Assembly: GCF_964355755.1 (NCBI RefSeq)
Contig: NC_092675.1
Span: 27,738,912-27,800,911 of the forward strand
Reading direction: 5' to 3'
From: Antedon mediterranea
Lineage: Eukaryota > Echinodermata > Crinoidea > Comatulida > Antedonidae
Length of the DNA stretch: 62,000 nucleotides
Below the pieces are notes generated by a model, which was not told where the DNA came from, did not search any database, and saw nothing but the letters and a program-made list of their open reading frames with translations. A program made the translations under genes and the position numbers. Below, in pieces: positions 23,412 through 37,200 of the stretch (position 1 is the stretch's first letter; every line of letters starts with the position of its first letter).

Positions 23412-23825
23412 ATCAAAGAACTTATAACACAAGAATCTCCTGTTCGTCCGAAGCGCGTAACAATTTCGAAAGGCATTGTGGGATAGAATAGAGCTAATGG
23501 GTGGCGCCATTGTGAGCCATGGAGTAGGGCGCCCGCATCAAATTAGAAAGTCAAAATCATAGAGGGGATCTGCTAATACTCTAGGGGGGATAGAGTAATT
23601 GACTGAGGATTAGGGCGCCTGCATCAAGTTAGAAAGTCAAAATCATAGAGGGGATCTGCTAATACTCTAGGTGGATAGAGTAATTGACTTCCTAGTTTGG
23701 AGGGGGCGCTGCTCCATGCTGTGAAATGGCGTCGCCCAGTTTGACCTTTTAACCCTGTACTTCCGATACTGTGTTTTGAATGCAAATTGAAGAACAGGAG
23801 ATTCTTGTGTTATAAGTTCTTTGAT
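23412..23825. mobile_element. 414-bp MITE with perfect 34-bp terminal inverted repeats
   Basis: Positions 23412-23445 (ATCAAAGAACTTATAACACA...) and 23792-23825 are exact complements over 34 bp. The element is flanked by GTT on both sides, a possible 3-bp target duplication. Inside, an 86-bp unit starting GGGCGCC is duplicated (23527 and 23613). There is no open frame of note. The perfect ends mean a recent insertion. Confidence 0.88.
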
Positions 23826-24804
23826 GTTATTACAAAAATTAAAAAGGTTATACTTTTCGGACTCAAATGTTATTGTAGCCTACAGGAGGAGGAATGGACG
23901 GATAGATGTTTATAAAAACACTAATGATAGATTTTTAGTTCTATGGTGTATTGAAATTGAAAACAAAATAGGCCTAAGCGCAGAGTATAATGGAATAATG
24001 TAATAATTTAACAGACAATGAAAGGTTTACAATTTCAAAATTTTATTATTTTTTTCAAAATCTGCTTGACAGGTTGGTTAGGATTCTGAAATAGTACTAC
24101 ATATATACTGTACATTATTAAATCATTTCTTGATAATGCCTGATAGTTAGAAATATCTATGAAGTTAAATGAATGTAACGATTAATAAAGAACAATAGTG
24201 GAGCCTACACAGTTCACTGGTATCAATATAGGGCTATCATTTACGGAATCTCTAATTTTCCCCTAAAAAATAAATATGACTATATAATAAGATAAAAATA
24301 ATATAATACTGTAAATAGTATCTTTTTCCATTATAAACATTCAGTTCATTTGAAGAAGATAGAGATGATTCAAAGTCTTTTGCTTTGGTTAGATAGAAAA
24401 AATGGTATTATCCAGTTCAGTATACCGACGTTGTGCCCACATATTGTGTTATGCCTGTCAAATGTCTCCATTATTATGTTTTAATTTCATACCTGAATAA
24501 AACACTAGAAAAATGCACCTGTCGCTGGATACATTTTAACTGACTATCGCAAGTCATTTAGAAATATGTCCAGACATATTGTCATTCAGATGTTTAAACA
24601 GTGGTTACGATCTCAGTTTGCTGTTCAAGTCCTTCCCTTATTTCAATCGTTGGGGCTTCTTGGCCTACTGGAGAATGACGTATTTTTTGTTTTACTTCTG
24701 CTTTTCCGTCAGCATTGCTATCTAGTGATTCCTGAAAATTGTAAAAAAAAGGTATGAATTATCTAGCGTGAGCTTTAAATGCAAAGTTGTTCCTGTAAAC
24801 AGGT
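23826..24804 (-). other. 3' flank of the adhesion GPCR
   Basis: It probably contains the 3' UTR of the minus-strand receptor. A minus-strand AATAAA (TTTATT on plus) is present near 24042. The short plus-strand frame at 24566-24757 shows no domain. Confidence 0.35.
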
Positions 24805-25272
24805 TTAAATTAAAGACAACATTAATGCCCTCCTCTTACTTACAAATTTTATTCGTAGGCCTCTTCTCTTCTTTGGTATCTCTGCTTTAACATTAGGTTT
24901 ATTTGTTGCCAACAGTTGTGCGTTTTCATTGTCTGGCATATTTACCATTACATGCTTAATGGGTGAACTTGACCCATCATCACTGCTAGGACCCTTTTCT
25001 GTTGATGAATCATCTATAGGCCTAAACTTCTGCCTCCGAATCGGTCGTCTTCCCCTGAAATCATCGCTTTTACTTGAATACGATTCAGACGGATCAGGCT
25101 CTGAACTGCTACCCACACCTGGTGGAACATAGCGCCGGTATATACTGTATTTTGATGAACGAGCCAATTTTGGAGATTTGGCGTTAATTTTAGTAAGAGA
25201 CATACGGTGATCTTTTATTGCACGGGAAACTTCAGCGTTCATCATACAGAAAAACATAAAAAAGAACGCACC
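24805..25272 (-). CDS. Adhesion GPCR exon 22 (TM7 end, cytoplasmic tail)
   Basis: It completes Q-G-A-F-F-F-M-F-F-C-M-M-N-A-E-V, the TM7/helix-8 signature, then a low-complexity tail rich in Ser, Asp, Lys and Arg (GSSSEPDPSESYSSKSDD, RRPIRRQKF) ending RALMLSLI and a stop. Two AGGCCTA palindromes occur within this exon. Confidence 0.92.
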   Translation of the reverse strand, partial: GAFFFMFFCMMNAEVSRAIKDHRMSLTKINAKSPKLARSSKYSIYRRYVPPGVGSSSEPDPSESYSSKSDDFRGRRPIRRQKFRPIDDSSTEKGPSSDDGSSSPIKHVMVNMPDNENAQLLATNKPNVKAEIPKKRRGLRIKFVSKRRALMLSLI

Positions 25273-28200
25273 CTAGAAAAAGAATACGGTAAAACTTTAT
25301 TATAATAAAATAAAGTAATGGTACAACACGACAATGTATTCTGTACAATAATGTATTCTGTTGAGTTCCTTTTTCGTATAAAATATTTCAAATCATGTAC
25401 TCTTTAATGTTATTTTAAAGACCAAATTGTACGTGACGGTTTTGTTCATCACGATGTTTGTACATCTATGGAACGTGTTTTTCATCTATTGCCTATACGA
25501 TGTTGTTTTTGTTTGCATAATGTTTTATACTGTAGTTTTGTAGCGAAAACAAATAGGCCTTGACTATTTCTGTTTGAGGAAATTCATTGTTATTTTAATT
25601 GGAAATTCAAATTTATTTACCTGTAAAATATCAAACATAGCGAACAGTATTTGTACAACAAGTCCATAAATCTGCAGACTACATAATGCAAAGCCCCATG
25701 CAATAACCATTAACGTTATTTGTACCCAGCATCCTTTGCAATGGTTCCTGAAAAAGAATTAAATTAATATTTGCTAAATTGTATTTTATACGAACAAACA
25801 ATTTTGATGAAGATGAATTTATGTCATAATTTTAGCTTTTAATTTCAAACAACAATATATAATTTTTTCAATATAATAATATTATCTCACTTATTTAAAT
25901 GAGATAGAATACGATGGCAACGCTTTATCAGTTCTTTGTTATCCGTGTCCGCCGTAGGTATGTGTAATAATAAAGTCAATTGCTATTTTTTATTATCATA
26001 ATTCGTAAAATTATTTCCGTTAGCTATCATGATAATAATAATAAATATTATGGAGTATTAATTCTAACAATACAAACAGCAGTCAGTTTAAAGGGTTTTA
26101 CAGCGAGTAATGGTTAGTTTTGAATAACAATAACATCGTGAAATGATAAAGTATATTTTACCAAACATTCTTATTTTCCTCCCTATCTTTTGAATAAGCA
26201 CTTTCCATAATATCTCGACCAGTGTATATAAGTACAACTGTTGTGATCTGAAAAATCAAATCTTATTGTTAGAATCATTACATTGAATAAAAAAAATAAT
26301 CTAGGCAGAATAAAAACAATAGCCCGAATTTATGAGTTACATTTAGTGTTTTTAACTTATGCAAGTTAATCTTGTTTACTGCTTGAGTTAGTCTTGTTAA
26401 CTCATGTAAGTTAGTCTTGTCTATTGCTTGAGTTAGTCTTGTTTGCTCTTGTAAACGAGTCTTGTTAACTCATGTAAGTTAGTCTTGTTCACTGTTTGAG
26501 TTAGTCTTGTTTGCTCATGTAAGCGAGTCTTGTTAACTCATGTAAGTTAGTCTTGTCTATTGCTTGAGTTACGCCCGTATTCTTAAACCGGACTTTAGTC
26601 GTAGTTCGAAGTTCGACTTGAAAAAGTCGTAGTTCGAGCTATTACTTCAAATTCGATTAAAAAACGAAGTAGTCGAAGTTTGCAGTTCGACTTAATGAAG
26701 TCGAGCTTTTAGTCGAGTTGCACACGTCTGGGTAACAAAGGCTATACATTGGCCAATGACAAGAGAGTATTTGAGGAGCAGACGAAATTTTGCGCATTGT
26801 TATCACTTTCCATTTCTTACAACACTTTTTACGCATCAGGACTATATACATGAAAAATAATTTTAATCGTTAATTATTAGAACAATATAGATCTAATTAT
26901 TTACATGTTGTAATGTATTGGTATACATGCTGTACGTAACGATTCTTAACAATGAAATAAATATCATTCAAGATTTCCACGAATTTAAATAACAACAACT
27001 TGAATGTCATCATTTGTTGTCATGGCAATGAGACACTTGGTTAATAACAAACCTTGACGTTGGATAGCAATCTATTTTTATAGTTCATTTTAATTTTCAA
27101 TAATGAGAAGAAAGCTAATTTATGATTATACAAAAAAAATAAGGTAAATATAAAATGGACATTTAAATTAAGGTACTGTATAGAGCCACACTATGTGTTG
27201 CTTCTACGTCGCCGTCCTACTATCTTTAAGCTTGGTTCCCACTAGCGACGCAACGTAACGCAATATACGCAACGTAAGAAAATTTCATTTTCATTTCATT
27301 TCATTTATTTATTTCACTTTACAAATATATAAATATAAAGTGGAGGAGCCTAAAAGAAAGCAAAGCTTGTGGTGAATAAAAAACAAATAAAATATAAATA
27401 ATATAACACAATTAGAAACTCCAAAAAAACAACAATTAAACTAATATCTTTTCTCTAACACATAAGTTTAACATGTTTAAAACTAGAAAAACAAGTAAAA
27501 AAATAGATTATATAAATTATTTAAGAAATATCAAATATATCAATAATAAAAGAATTTACAAAGAACCTTCAACCAATAATAGTTTAAATTGACGTTTAAA
27601 TAAAGCACAGTTATGAGATTTTTTAAGAGATAAAGGAAGAGAATTCCAGAGTTTAGGTCCAGTATATACAAGGGTATTCATTTTAAGTCTAGTTCGAGTA
27701 AATGGCAGGTGATACTGATCTTTTTGTCTTGTTTGGTGAATGTGGTATTGTTTATTTTGTGTGAATTTACTGGATATTATAGGTGGTAAGTGTCCGGCGG
27801 TTAATTGAAACATGATGACACCAACATTAAATCTTAAAATGTAAGTTAGTCTTGTTTACTGTTGAGTTAGTATTGTTTGCTCATGTAAGTTAGTCTTGTC
27901 AACTCATGTACGTTATTCTTGTTTACTTTGAGTTAGTCTTGTTCGCTCAGGTCAGTCTTGTCACTAACTCATGTAAGTTAGTATTATATAGGCCTAACTC
28001 TATAACTTTGTATATATACATTAAACAGCTTTTGAAATGAAAATGATCTTTCATGTTAACTTGTTGCTAATACTGAAGCGATTTTCAGATTGCAGATTTT
28101 TTTTTCAAATAGTCAATTTTATTTTTTTAACCAAGGCATTTACTACAATTATTAATATTAAATACATTATTTTCTGACAATACGGTTACTGACTGACGTA

Positions 28201-31200
28201 AGAATAATTATAATTGATACCAGCCAAATTACAACATTAATATGTTACGGTATGTATTGTATGAAAATCACTTTTTAGCTTTTGCTCACTTTGATGAAAT
28301 TGCAATTTAGTAACCTTAATGGCGGATATTAACTAATTTCATTGGTAATTATAGTTTATGAAATGCGGGAGTAGAATCAGGGTAATATGTATCGTTACGA
28401 TTTATTCTTTACTTATTATTAGTACCATCATGTTAGTACAATGGGGAGAATGTGATTTGAGAATGTTGATTTTTCAAAACACTCTTTAAAACCAATCTTT
28501 TTTCTTTGTAATTTCTTTCTGTTTTTTCCCTCAGCGCTTTGGGACAATCTTTTGATTGTATAAGCGCTTCATAAATGGAACAACATTACATTGAAAGACG
28601 ACATGCTCCAATAGTTAGGCGGGTGTATAACATATAACCACTGTTTATATTACTTGTCATGTACCAGTGTGATGTAAATCTTTCTCAATTAATGAAGATG
28701 TAATTAAAACGTCGACTTGTCTTTTTTTTATTGTTAGTACAGCATTTCCAAGGCACGTTTAGATTGCCTAGTCCATACCAACATTACCAGTGGATCATCA
28801 CTATTTTTGTCTGAAACTAGTACCTCAAGTATAGGTATGACACGCCATGTGTGTCAAAATGTTTATCTCTTTACCAATATTAAGCCGAAACCCCGCCTAA
28901 GAACCCAGACTAGTAAAAATGTAACGTAAAATATATCGTCCACTTTTATGTAAACACCATTGATTGATTGCTTACTTACCGCCCATACTCCACATGCCGG
29001 GCCTATCAGCAGCCATACATGTTGGTTATTTACAAAACATCTATAAAAAACGAACATTTTGATTAGGTGAAATATTTGTTATACTGTATATAACATTGAA
29101 TAATATACTTTTTCATATTCATTTACAGTATGTTTAATTCCATGTTTTAAAGCTAGCTTATTCATACCATTTGGAACATCTCAATAACACGGAAAAAACG
29201 AAAACTATATGTCTACAGTATTCAGCTTTGTTTTTTTTGCAATACAAAACCAAATTTAAATAATTGAAAATTAAACAAACTAACTTACACCTCTTCACTA
29301 AAATAGTCATTACCCCAGTTAGAACCAAGAAAAGCACCGACAAGAACAGCTGGAAAACCTGTAAAATACAAGTAAGTTAATAATTAATAATTAATTCAAA
29401 TGATATAAAGATAATAATCTGTGATGTACCGTAACACAAACAAAATGTAAAGATTGAAAATTTAAATCATTTTTCTAAGCCGATTATTAACTTCATTATT
29501 AAGTGGAGTATTAAGTCTACACTATTAAACGTTATGTAATAAGCCCATATATGGACATGATGATGTCATTTCACTACCATATTTGGGCATACCACTACCA
29601 TATTTGGGTATTTGTTTTCTCAAAAAGCTTTACATCTTACCCCATCCTATAATATAGTATCTTAACATTGGCCGTTGCTGTTGTGTATCTGCGTGAATTG
29701 AGTTGATAACTTCTACGTAAAGATTAAACGCTTCATTGCATATCCAACAAAACGTAGCTATGAAGAAGTAATGATTCGCAACGGAAACTATTTGGCAAAT
29801 TATCTGGAAAAAAAATAATACCACTAAATAATACTTGATGATCATTGATGATATTGAAAAATTCAATGAATAAATTAAACAGATAATTACGTACGTCGAC
29901 GTTATTATTTTATCCATAAATAAAAAAATATTTTTTATTCAAACAAATGTTTTTAGTGCAATTAATTACAAAACTATTATACTTAAAGGTTTGAGTTTGT
30001 TTCTGTACTACGATATCTCAAAATGTGTGGAAGTTCAGGTACGCCCTCTATAGTGTGATGTCACGACCAGCGTGTCTGTTTTATTTTTTTCTGGTTTATT
30101 AATTATTTACCTCAACTTCCTTACGAGTTACTCCAACTAAGAAGACAAAATGCAGAAGAAACATCGAAACTGCTAGATTTCTATGAACTGCTACAGTATC
30201 CGTGTTGCACCTGAAAAACATTTCACAAAGAGATTGCTAAAATGTATTAATTAAAATATTAATAGGCCTATATTTTCTGATTAGGTTTTTAAAAATTGTA
30301 ATGTTGGACTAAGCGATATATTTAAACGGCTTTTGAAAGATACTTCGGGATTAAACATATTATACAAACAAATGCTGTTGCGGGAGTGAAAATATCGACG
30401 TCAAAAATACCCTAAGCACCGACAAATGTTTTACATACCAACTATCTCTTTAATTATTATTTTTTCAGCATTACTAAAATATGTTTAGAATACAAAGACA
30501 AGCCACTTTGGCTTCTGTGTATCTAACCCATAAAACTGTTAAATGTTGAATAAATGTTGTTAAATAAAAAAATAAAAAAAATGTAACACACCGCCGCCTA
30601 TCGATATGTCTTATTACAAAAATGTTGAGGGCGATACAACTTTATCGTATTTATCTATTTTTATGCGATTTGCTTGCCCCTTGGACTCTAATCTGAAGTA
30701 TCAAATGGTATATAATTCGGTGGTCTCTCTTTTGGCAATAAACAAAGGACATATACAATATCTAATATAAATTATATAAAAATAAAAACAAGCTCACCTA
30801 AGGTAGACATATAGCACCAATGATGTTAAACATAAAGTAAGATTGACTAGGATTCCAATGTAAGCTGCTGCCGTGAATGTGAAGCGTGGATCTGCCGGCG
30901 AACGCCACTAAAGATGCACAATAAAAATAATGTTCTATTTTGTATAATGTTTAAGCAAATTAATAATGAATAAAATGTAGTGATACTGAAGAAAGATGAA
31001 GAAGATGATGATGAATGATGATGATGATAATTATGATGATGATGATAATGATGATGATGATACTGATGGTGAAGATGACGAAAAAGATGATAATGTAACA
31101 GAAACATTATATTTGGAATACGTACGTTGACATCGTACATATCTGTTGTGATGGCGTATATTCCAGGTTTCATACATTTACACTTAGCGCCATAATTGCT

Positions 31201-34200
31201 TGGAGAAACGTCACAATCAGGTCGAACAACCCACTTCCAATTTTCTACCCTGTTAAATAAAAACACGTATAAAAACATTACTACTATAATGCAGCTAGTA
31301 ATCAGCGTAAAGTTGTGGCATGTAGGTTACCCATTTGTACACCTTGGTGGAGAGGCAAACGTAAGTACAGCGGCTTGCCTAAGGATACAAGCAATGCAAC
31401 ATACCCTTACAGATAAGTGAATCAGTTATAAGTTCCAACTTGGTTTTAACATTAAGAATGAATATAGACATTTGACTTGATAATAGTAAAAGCATACCGA
31501 AATCAATGAAGGTAATTAAGGATAAGAGTTTGTGTGCTTTGAGCAGAGATTGTAAACAAGCGAAAAGACGCTTGTTAGAGTGCAAAGAGAAGGTTTTCCA
31601 TTCCTTTCATTAAAACGACCAATTTATGATTAACAAGGTTCAGGCAGGTACAGTTCCGCATGCGCTTCTGAGTAGTTAAAACAGATGTAGTCTTACCCTT
31701 CACTATCATCCAATGAAACACAAGCTGGGTTTGAAACATTGAAATCCTAGAAAGTATAATATAATATAATTTAAAAAAAAACACTTCTGCTCATAACAGT
31801 AAATCCGGACAGTGAAAAATACTGAATATGTACAAATATATCGATATCAATATCTGATCAGAACAATTAACATTTCTGTTTTAAAATCAATGTAAAACAA
31901 CTCATAATTATGTTAATATTCTGAAGTATTTAATTTGAATCTTACAGAAACCCAAATGGTTTTAGTTCGGTATTCAACGTCATGTTCTTAAAGATGTATT
32001 GTCCCTTTGACTAATTCAAAAAAAATAAAAAATAACAGATTTCGAAAAAAGGTGGGTCATTTTGAAGTATCATAATAGTTATTAACTATCACCAAAAATT
32101 TGTCGAAAAAACAAATCTTTTAAATGAAATATAGACGTTTTTTGGTAAAAAAATAACTTTGACTTCCAGTCAAAGTTTTCGATCAAAACATATCCCATAA
32201 TGAAATGCGCTTGTTTGGCTACTCTGTATGCATAATCATAAAACTTCCTCACGATCTGTGTGAGAAAACCTTCTCAACCTTTACCAGTTGTAAACAATCC
32301 TAATTAGCATATGCATAATGCGTACTCGTGGTTTTAAATCTTTGTTTACTTTCGCTCGCGAAGATTTTCCAGACGAAATGTAATCAAACTAATTTACCTG
32401 TTAATTACGTAAACTTGTTGCTTTTGGCTTGAATTTTCGACTTAAAGTGAATAACTTTAATATTACTTTGATATGGCCAATTTAAATTTAGAATATTTTG
32501 ACCTTCATTTTTTTGTGTTTCAAGGGAAAGCATTTCTTTTTACCTCAACATATTGCATGCTTAATTCAATAGGTACTGACATGTTGACTGCATCCATCCG
32601 ACCTGTATTAGTGTAAAATCGTTGAGAAAGAATTACAGTATTGATGTTATCCTCCTTATGCGCATGCTCTCTAGCCATATCTCGATAATGCGTAACAATT
32701 ATAGGTCTGGAAATAAAGCAAAACTATATTATAACATAATTTACTAATAAAGTACGATAAGTAAAAAATAGTACGGCTTTAGTGCGCGTGCGTCAGTTTG
32801 TTTCACTTATTTTACACCACGACTGTCAAATTTCTCTTATGAAAAGTATTACATGTTTAGCTTCAACTACGTTTGTCATTTTGATGATGCCGTGGGCGTT
32901 AGTGAAGATTCTTTATTACTAAACTTACTCGGGATGATTAGGTAACAACATCGCAAATGGGTTACTGTATCTCGTAACTGACAAAACGCACATTTCTGAG
33001 AAGAGAATTAAATCACAGGCTTAATATTTTGTATACTAGATATCTTTCAAGTCATTAAAATATCATCTTTGAATAAACAAAGCAATACAACTTTTTAACA
33101 AGACGTAAGTGGAAAATGTATAGGGACAGAAACTGATTTTGACGAGTCTTGTCAATATCATAGCAAATAATTCTACAAGATGTAAGTGGAAAATGTATAG
33201 GGACAGAAACTGATTTTGACGAGTCTTGTCAATATCATAGCAAATAATTCTACAAGATGTAAGTGGAAAACTTAAAGGGACAGAAATGGTTTTCTAGTTT
33301 TGCAAATGTTATAGAATTATTCAACAAATGGAAAACGTAAAGTAAAGAAATGTTCTTTTTTTTTATTCTTTTCCTATAAATACCAATGTCACTCTCCTTA
33401 AAATTATTGTTATACACTACTTTATTAAATAATAAACTTAAGCTACCTGATTCATTATTGGTCCAATTCGTAAAAAAATTCGAAGGAAAGGCAGCACAGC
33501 CTTTGTCATCTGTTGTTGGGAACTTAAATCCTCTGAAGTTTTGGACCGTTTCTACTGAGATATGAAGAGCTGAGAAAAAATAATACACATACCGTTAGGA
33601 GAATGATACTTAGAAAGTGTTGGTTATCAGTTTCCGTAATAAGAGAGAAGCAATATTGCCCGGATATAGACATTATTATAAATGGTACTTACCAAAATCA
33701 GTTTCTATTACTGTAATTTAAGGAGGGTGAAAAGCAATTTGCCGGAATATGGATGAATTATAAAATGTAATTACCAATATTTTCTTCTATAATCCGAATC
33801 ATTTCTTCTTTTTTTGTTAGGTTACTGGCAGCAATATTAGATAGCAGATTCGACGCCCATAGATCTTGTAAATTATCAACCACGTGTATTACCTGTAAGG
33901 CCAGTGTACCACGTGGCATCGTGACGTCCCATGCCCTACCACGTGATGAATCTATAATCTGACTTACAATTTTAACCGCTGTCTGGAAATCAGATTTAAA
34001 CATATACCTTTAAAACGATATTGGTTAATCATAATGCATCGGTGTTAAAAAGACAAAAACATCTCCCGGTTGCTTTAGTCCACTCTTTAGAAAGCATTTC
34101 AATAATTTGTGTCTTTAATCCTACACCATCTTTCGATAATGATAATATAATTAAACTTACACGGGCAAATTCATTAACTTCGTCATATGACAGTTGATAG

Positions 34201-37200
34201 TCTGAAAAATCCGTGACGTCATCATACATGTACATCTGCATATAGTTCAGTTTTGTGAGATTTATTAGTTTGAATAATATTGACACTTCTAAAGCCAGAT
34301 CTGTCGGATTTCGACTTCGTTCGGGTGATTTGCTTGAGATATCATAAAGAAGATCTGCCAGATAAGATACTGATGAGTTTCCATCTTCCAATAACCTCAC
34401 CTGTATTCAAATAATAATGATAATTAATTAATTATTAAGTAATGGATAGTAAGCTTATATTAAAAGAACCCTATTAGGCCCTATGTATAAAACTAAAAAA
34501 ATGTGTTAATTTCAAAACATATTTATTACTGTTCAATATATTTATTATTTCTATTTCGACAAATCATCGTCGTTGTACGGAAGGTCAGGAAAGAAGAGAT
34601 TAGAATTTTTTTTAAAGCACCTGTTTTAAAATACATATTGGTTTTTTTTTATAGAGGCCTATTTATTGTTTGAAATTGCACTGTTTTAAATGTATAGAAA
34701 CATTCGTTATCAAATCATTTAATTGACCAACTTTAATTTAGTATTAATATCTTATTATATCCTATTCTTGATTGAGAACTGCATATGACAGACAAGAATG
34801 GGTTAAAGTTGAAGCATTGGCTGATTTTGACTGAAATGATGATCTTCTTTAGTTTGAAAATAATATTCCACATCATAATTAGAAGCGAGTAAAAAATACT
34901 TACAGCTTATTTAGAAAGAAATTTTAGAATTTACAAAGACGTGTTCTGAATTGGAATATTAGAAAATTAGAGTGTGGTAACAAGTAAGTAAGACAGTTTT
35001 AATTGATTCAACCTAAATAGGTATGTGAAAATCAATTTATATTAGCAAACAACCTTTATACAAGATTATTAACATTTGGACGCTGTTTCGTCGACAACCT
35101 AATGGTATACATGGAATAATTTGTACAAATAATGTTCTAATAACTCTCAGTGGTACAATTAATTACATGGCAGTTCGTGAATGTTTTCAAGGAGCTTTAG
35201 CCTTCTGTAACATTACGTTGCAATATATGATGTTAAGCGACTCATTGAACGTTTTGTTAACCCTCAAGAAACCTCCGTACGATCTGTCATCTTTACCAGA
35301 AAAGCCCATAAACTACGGTTACATTTATTTCTATAACTACTAGGTATAATATTGACATTGATGAATTTTACTTATACTGTAGTTCTAGATGGCATTTAAA
35401 GAAATCTTAAAATGCCATTCCAGAAAATGTGTATACTAGAATATTGTACAACTTTACCTAGGAATATCGTTGTGTTAATATAGTACCTTCTCGCCATTGT
35501 AAATTATTTTGATCAATCCTATATGATTTTTTAAGAAAGGGGATTTTACAGGTTCCAGGTGATAACATTCAAAGCAATGTATTACGCCTAAGTAAATAAA
35601 ATCACGATATTGTATGATACCTTTATAATTAGAAGAGGAATATTTGCAAAATACTCACCAATTCTTTATGCTGATCAGATATACATTCAGACATGTCTGG
35701 TGGCGACCAGTGTCCCACGTTTTTAATTGACGTGCAGTTTCGATGAGTTTGTCCTGTTTAAAGAAGAATGTAGATTGTTAAGCAGAATATTTCATCATAA
35801 TGATATATCATAATTTATTTCATAACATAATATTATTATGTATTTAAATGATAATATTGTTTAAAGGTTTGCATGGCGAAATTAAATGTTGATATAAAGT
35901 TTGCGGTTAAAAGTCGATCCATTCTTTTCAAAACTAATATACGTGGTGTACCGCAAACTTTATATCAATAAATGATGATAATTATGAAGTCATTTAAGAA
36001 GGATAGATGTATATTGCTGAGGGTGTGTCCAAGATAATTATTTTATAAACATTAAAAGCAAACCGGTTAGTTAAGTTATTATAGTCAGCAAACCGGTTAG
36101 TTAGCTAGTTAACCGGTTAGTTAGTTAAGAGAATATGGAATCTATTAAACATCTTTAAAAGTCACACCGATAATCTGCATTAGCAGGCTGATTATATATT
36201 GTCTGCCAGAAAAATTTGAAACTGAAAAATAATATTTCAGGCTCAATTTCTAAAATGTTGTTTCAATAACGTTCGCAACCTTGTCTTTCGTTGAAAGAAC
36301 TTGGTGCGACATGACAATGTTGGCGGCGTTTATTTTGTTTGGCCGACAGCAATATCATTTCTCAGAATTACATTTCATTGAATGCGTAAAGACATTCATG
36401 TTACCGCGAAGGTTGCATATCCATTCTACTGCTTCTCTATCATTATCTTGCATTTGAATTATAAACAATTATTGACTAAATATCGACAAATGTAGACGTT
36501 GCATTTAAATATTCAGTCACTTTCTGTTACAATGACTTGAATGTTCAAAGAAACAAAAGATATATTTCAGAGGTGATTACTGGTGTAAAAATGGTAGGCC
36601 TACCACGTTTATATGAAAAAATAAGTCTTTAGCACGTTAGTAAGGGGGTTTTCCGATCTTGTTTATCTCTGAAGAATGTTTATGCAAGTTTATTGGCGGA
36701 ATATGAATACGTTAACATTGTTCTTCAACCTGAACGTCAAGTGTAGTCAATATATTTGGCTTAAAAAAAAGCCTGAACCTAGTGCAATATTAGGGATTAC
36801 CCTAATACTCTGGTCAATCTCAACCCCGGACTATCAAGTACAATACATCTGGTCAGCGAATAAGTGCATATACCCTTTAGATCGATTAAACAAAATGTGG
36901 AATACAGTAGTTTAGAAAGAAGGAGAATGTCCAACAGTGGACTGACATATTCTAAAACTGAAACAGATTTCACTTTATAGAAGGAAAAAACCTTTAAATT
37001 GTATGTTTCAATATCTAGTTACATGCTTGTGAACATCAGTGGTAATAAATACGTCATTGTTGACTGTTATTGAATCTAAACTAGCCATCTTAAGTAGGTT
37101 TCTTCTTTATTCTGCTTCTTAAAATGATTACTATAATAGGCAACAAGAACATGACGATTATTAAAACGTTGTTATATATCTCCCGGCTTTGAATACCTTA

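Noticed and set aside
26340-26572. CRISPR-like regularly spaced repeats
   Set aside because: Units are contiguous, imperfect and lie in a eukaryotic intron; there are no unique spacers.
30847-31278. 143-residue minus-strand frame rich in His and Ser
   Set aside because: It runs through an intron with a GAT repeat. The real exon 14 uses this strand's 31126-31249 in a spliced frame.
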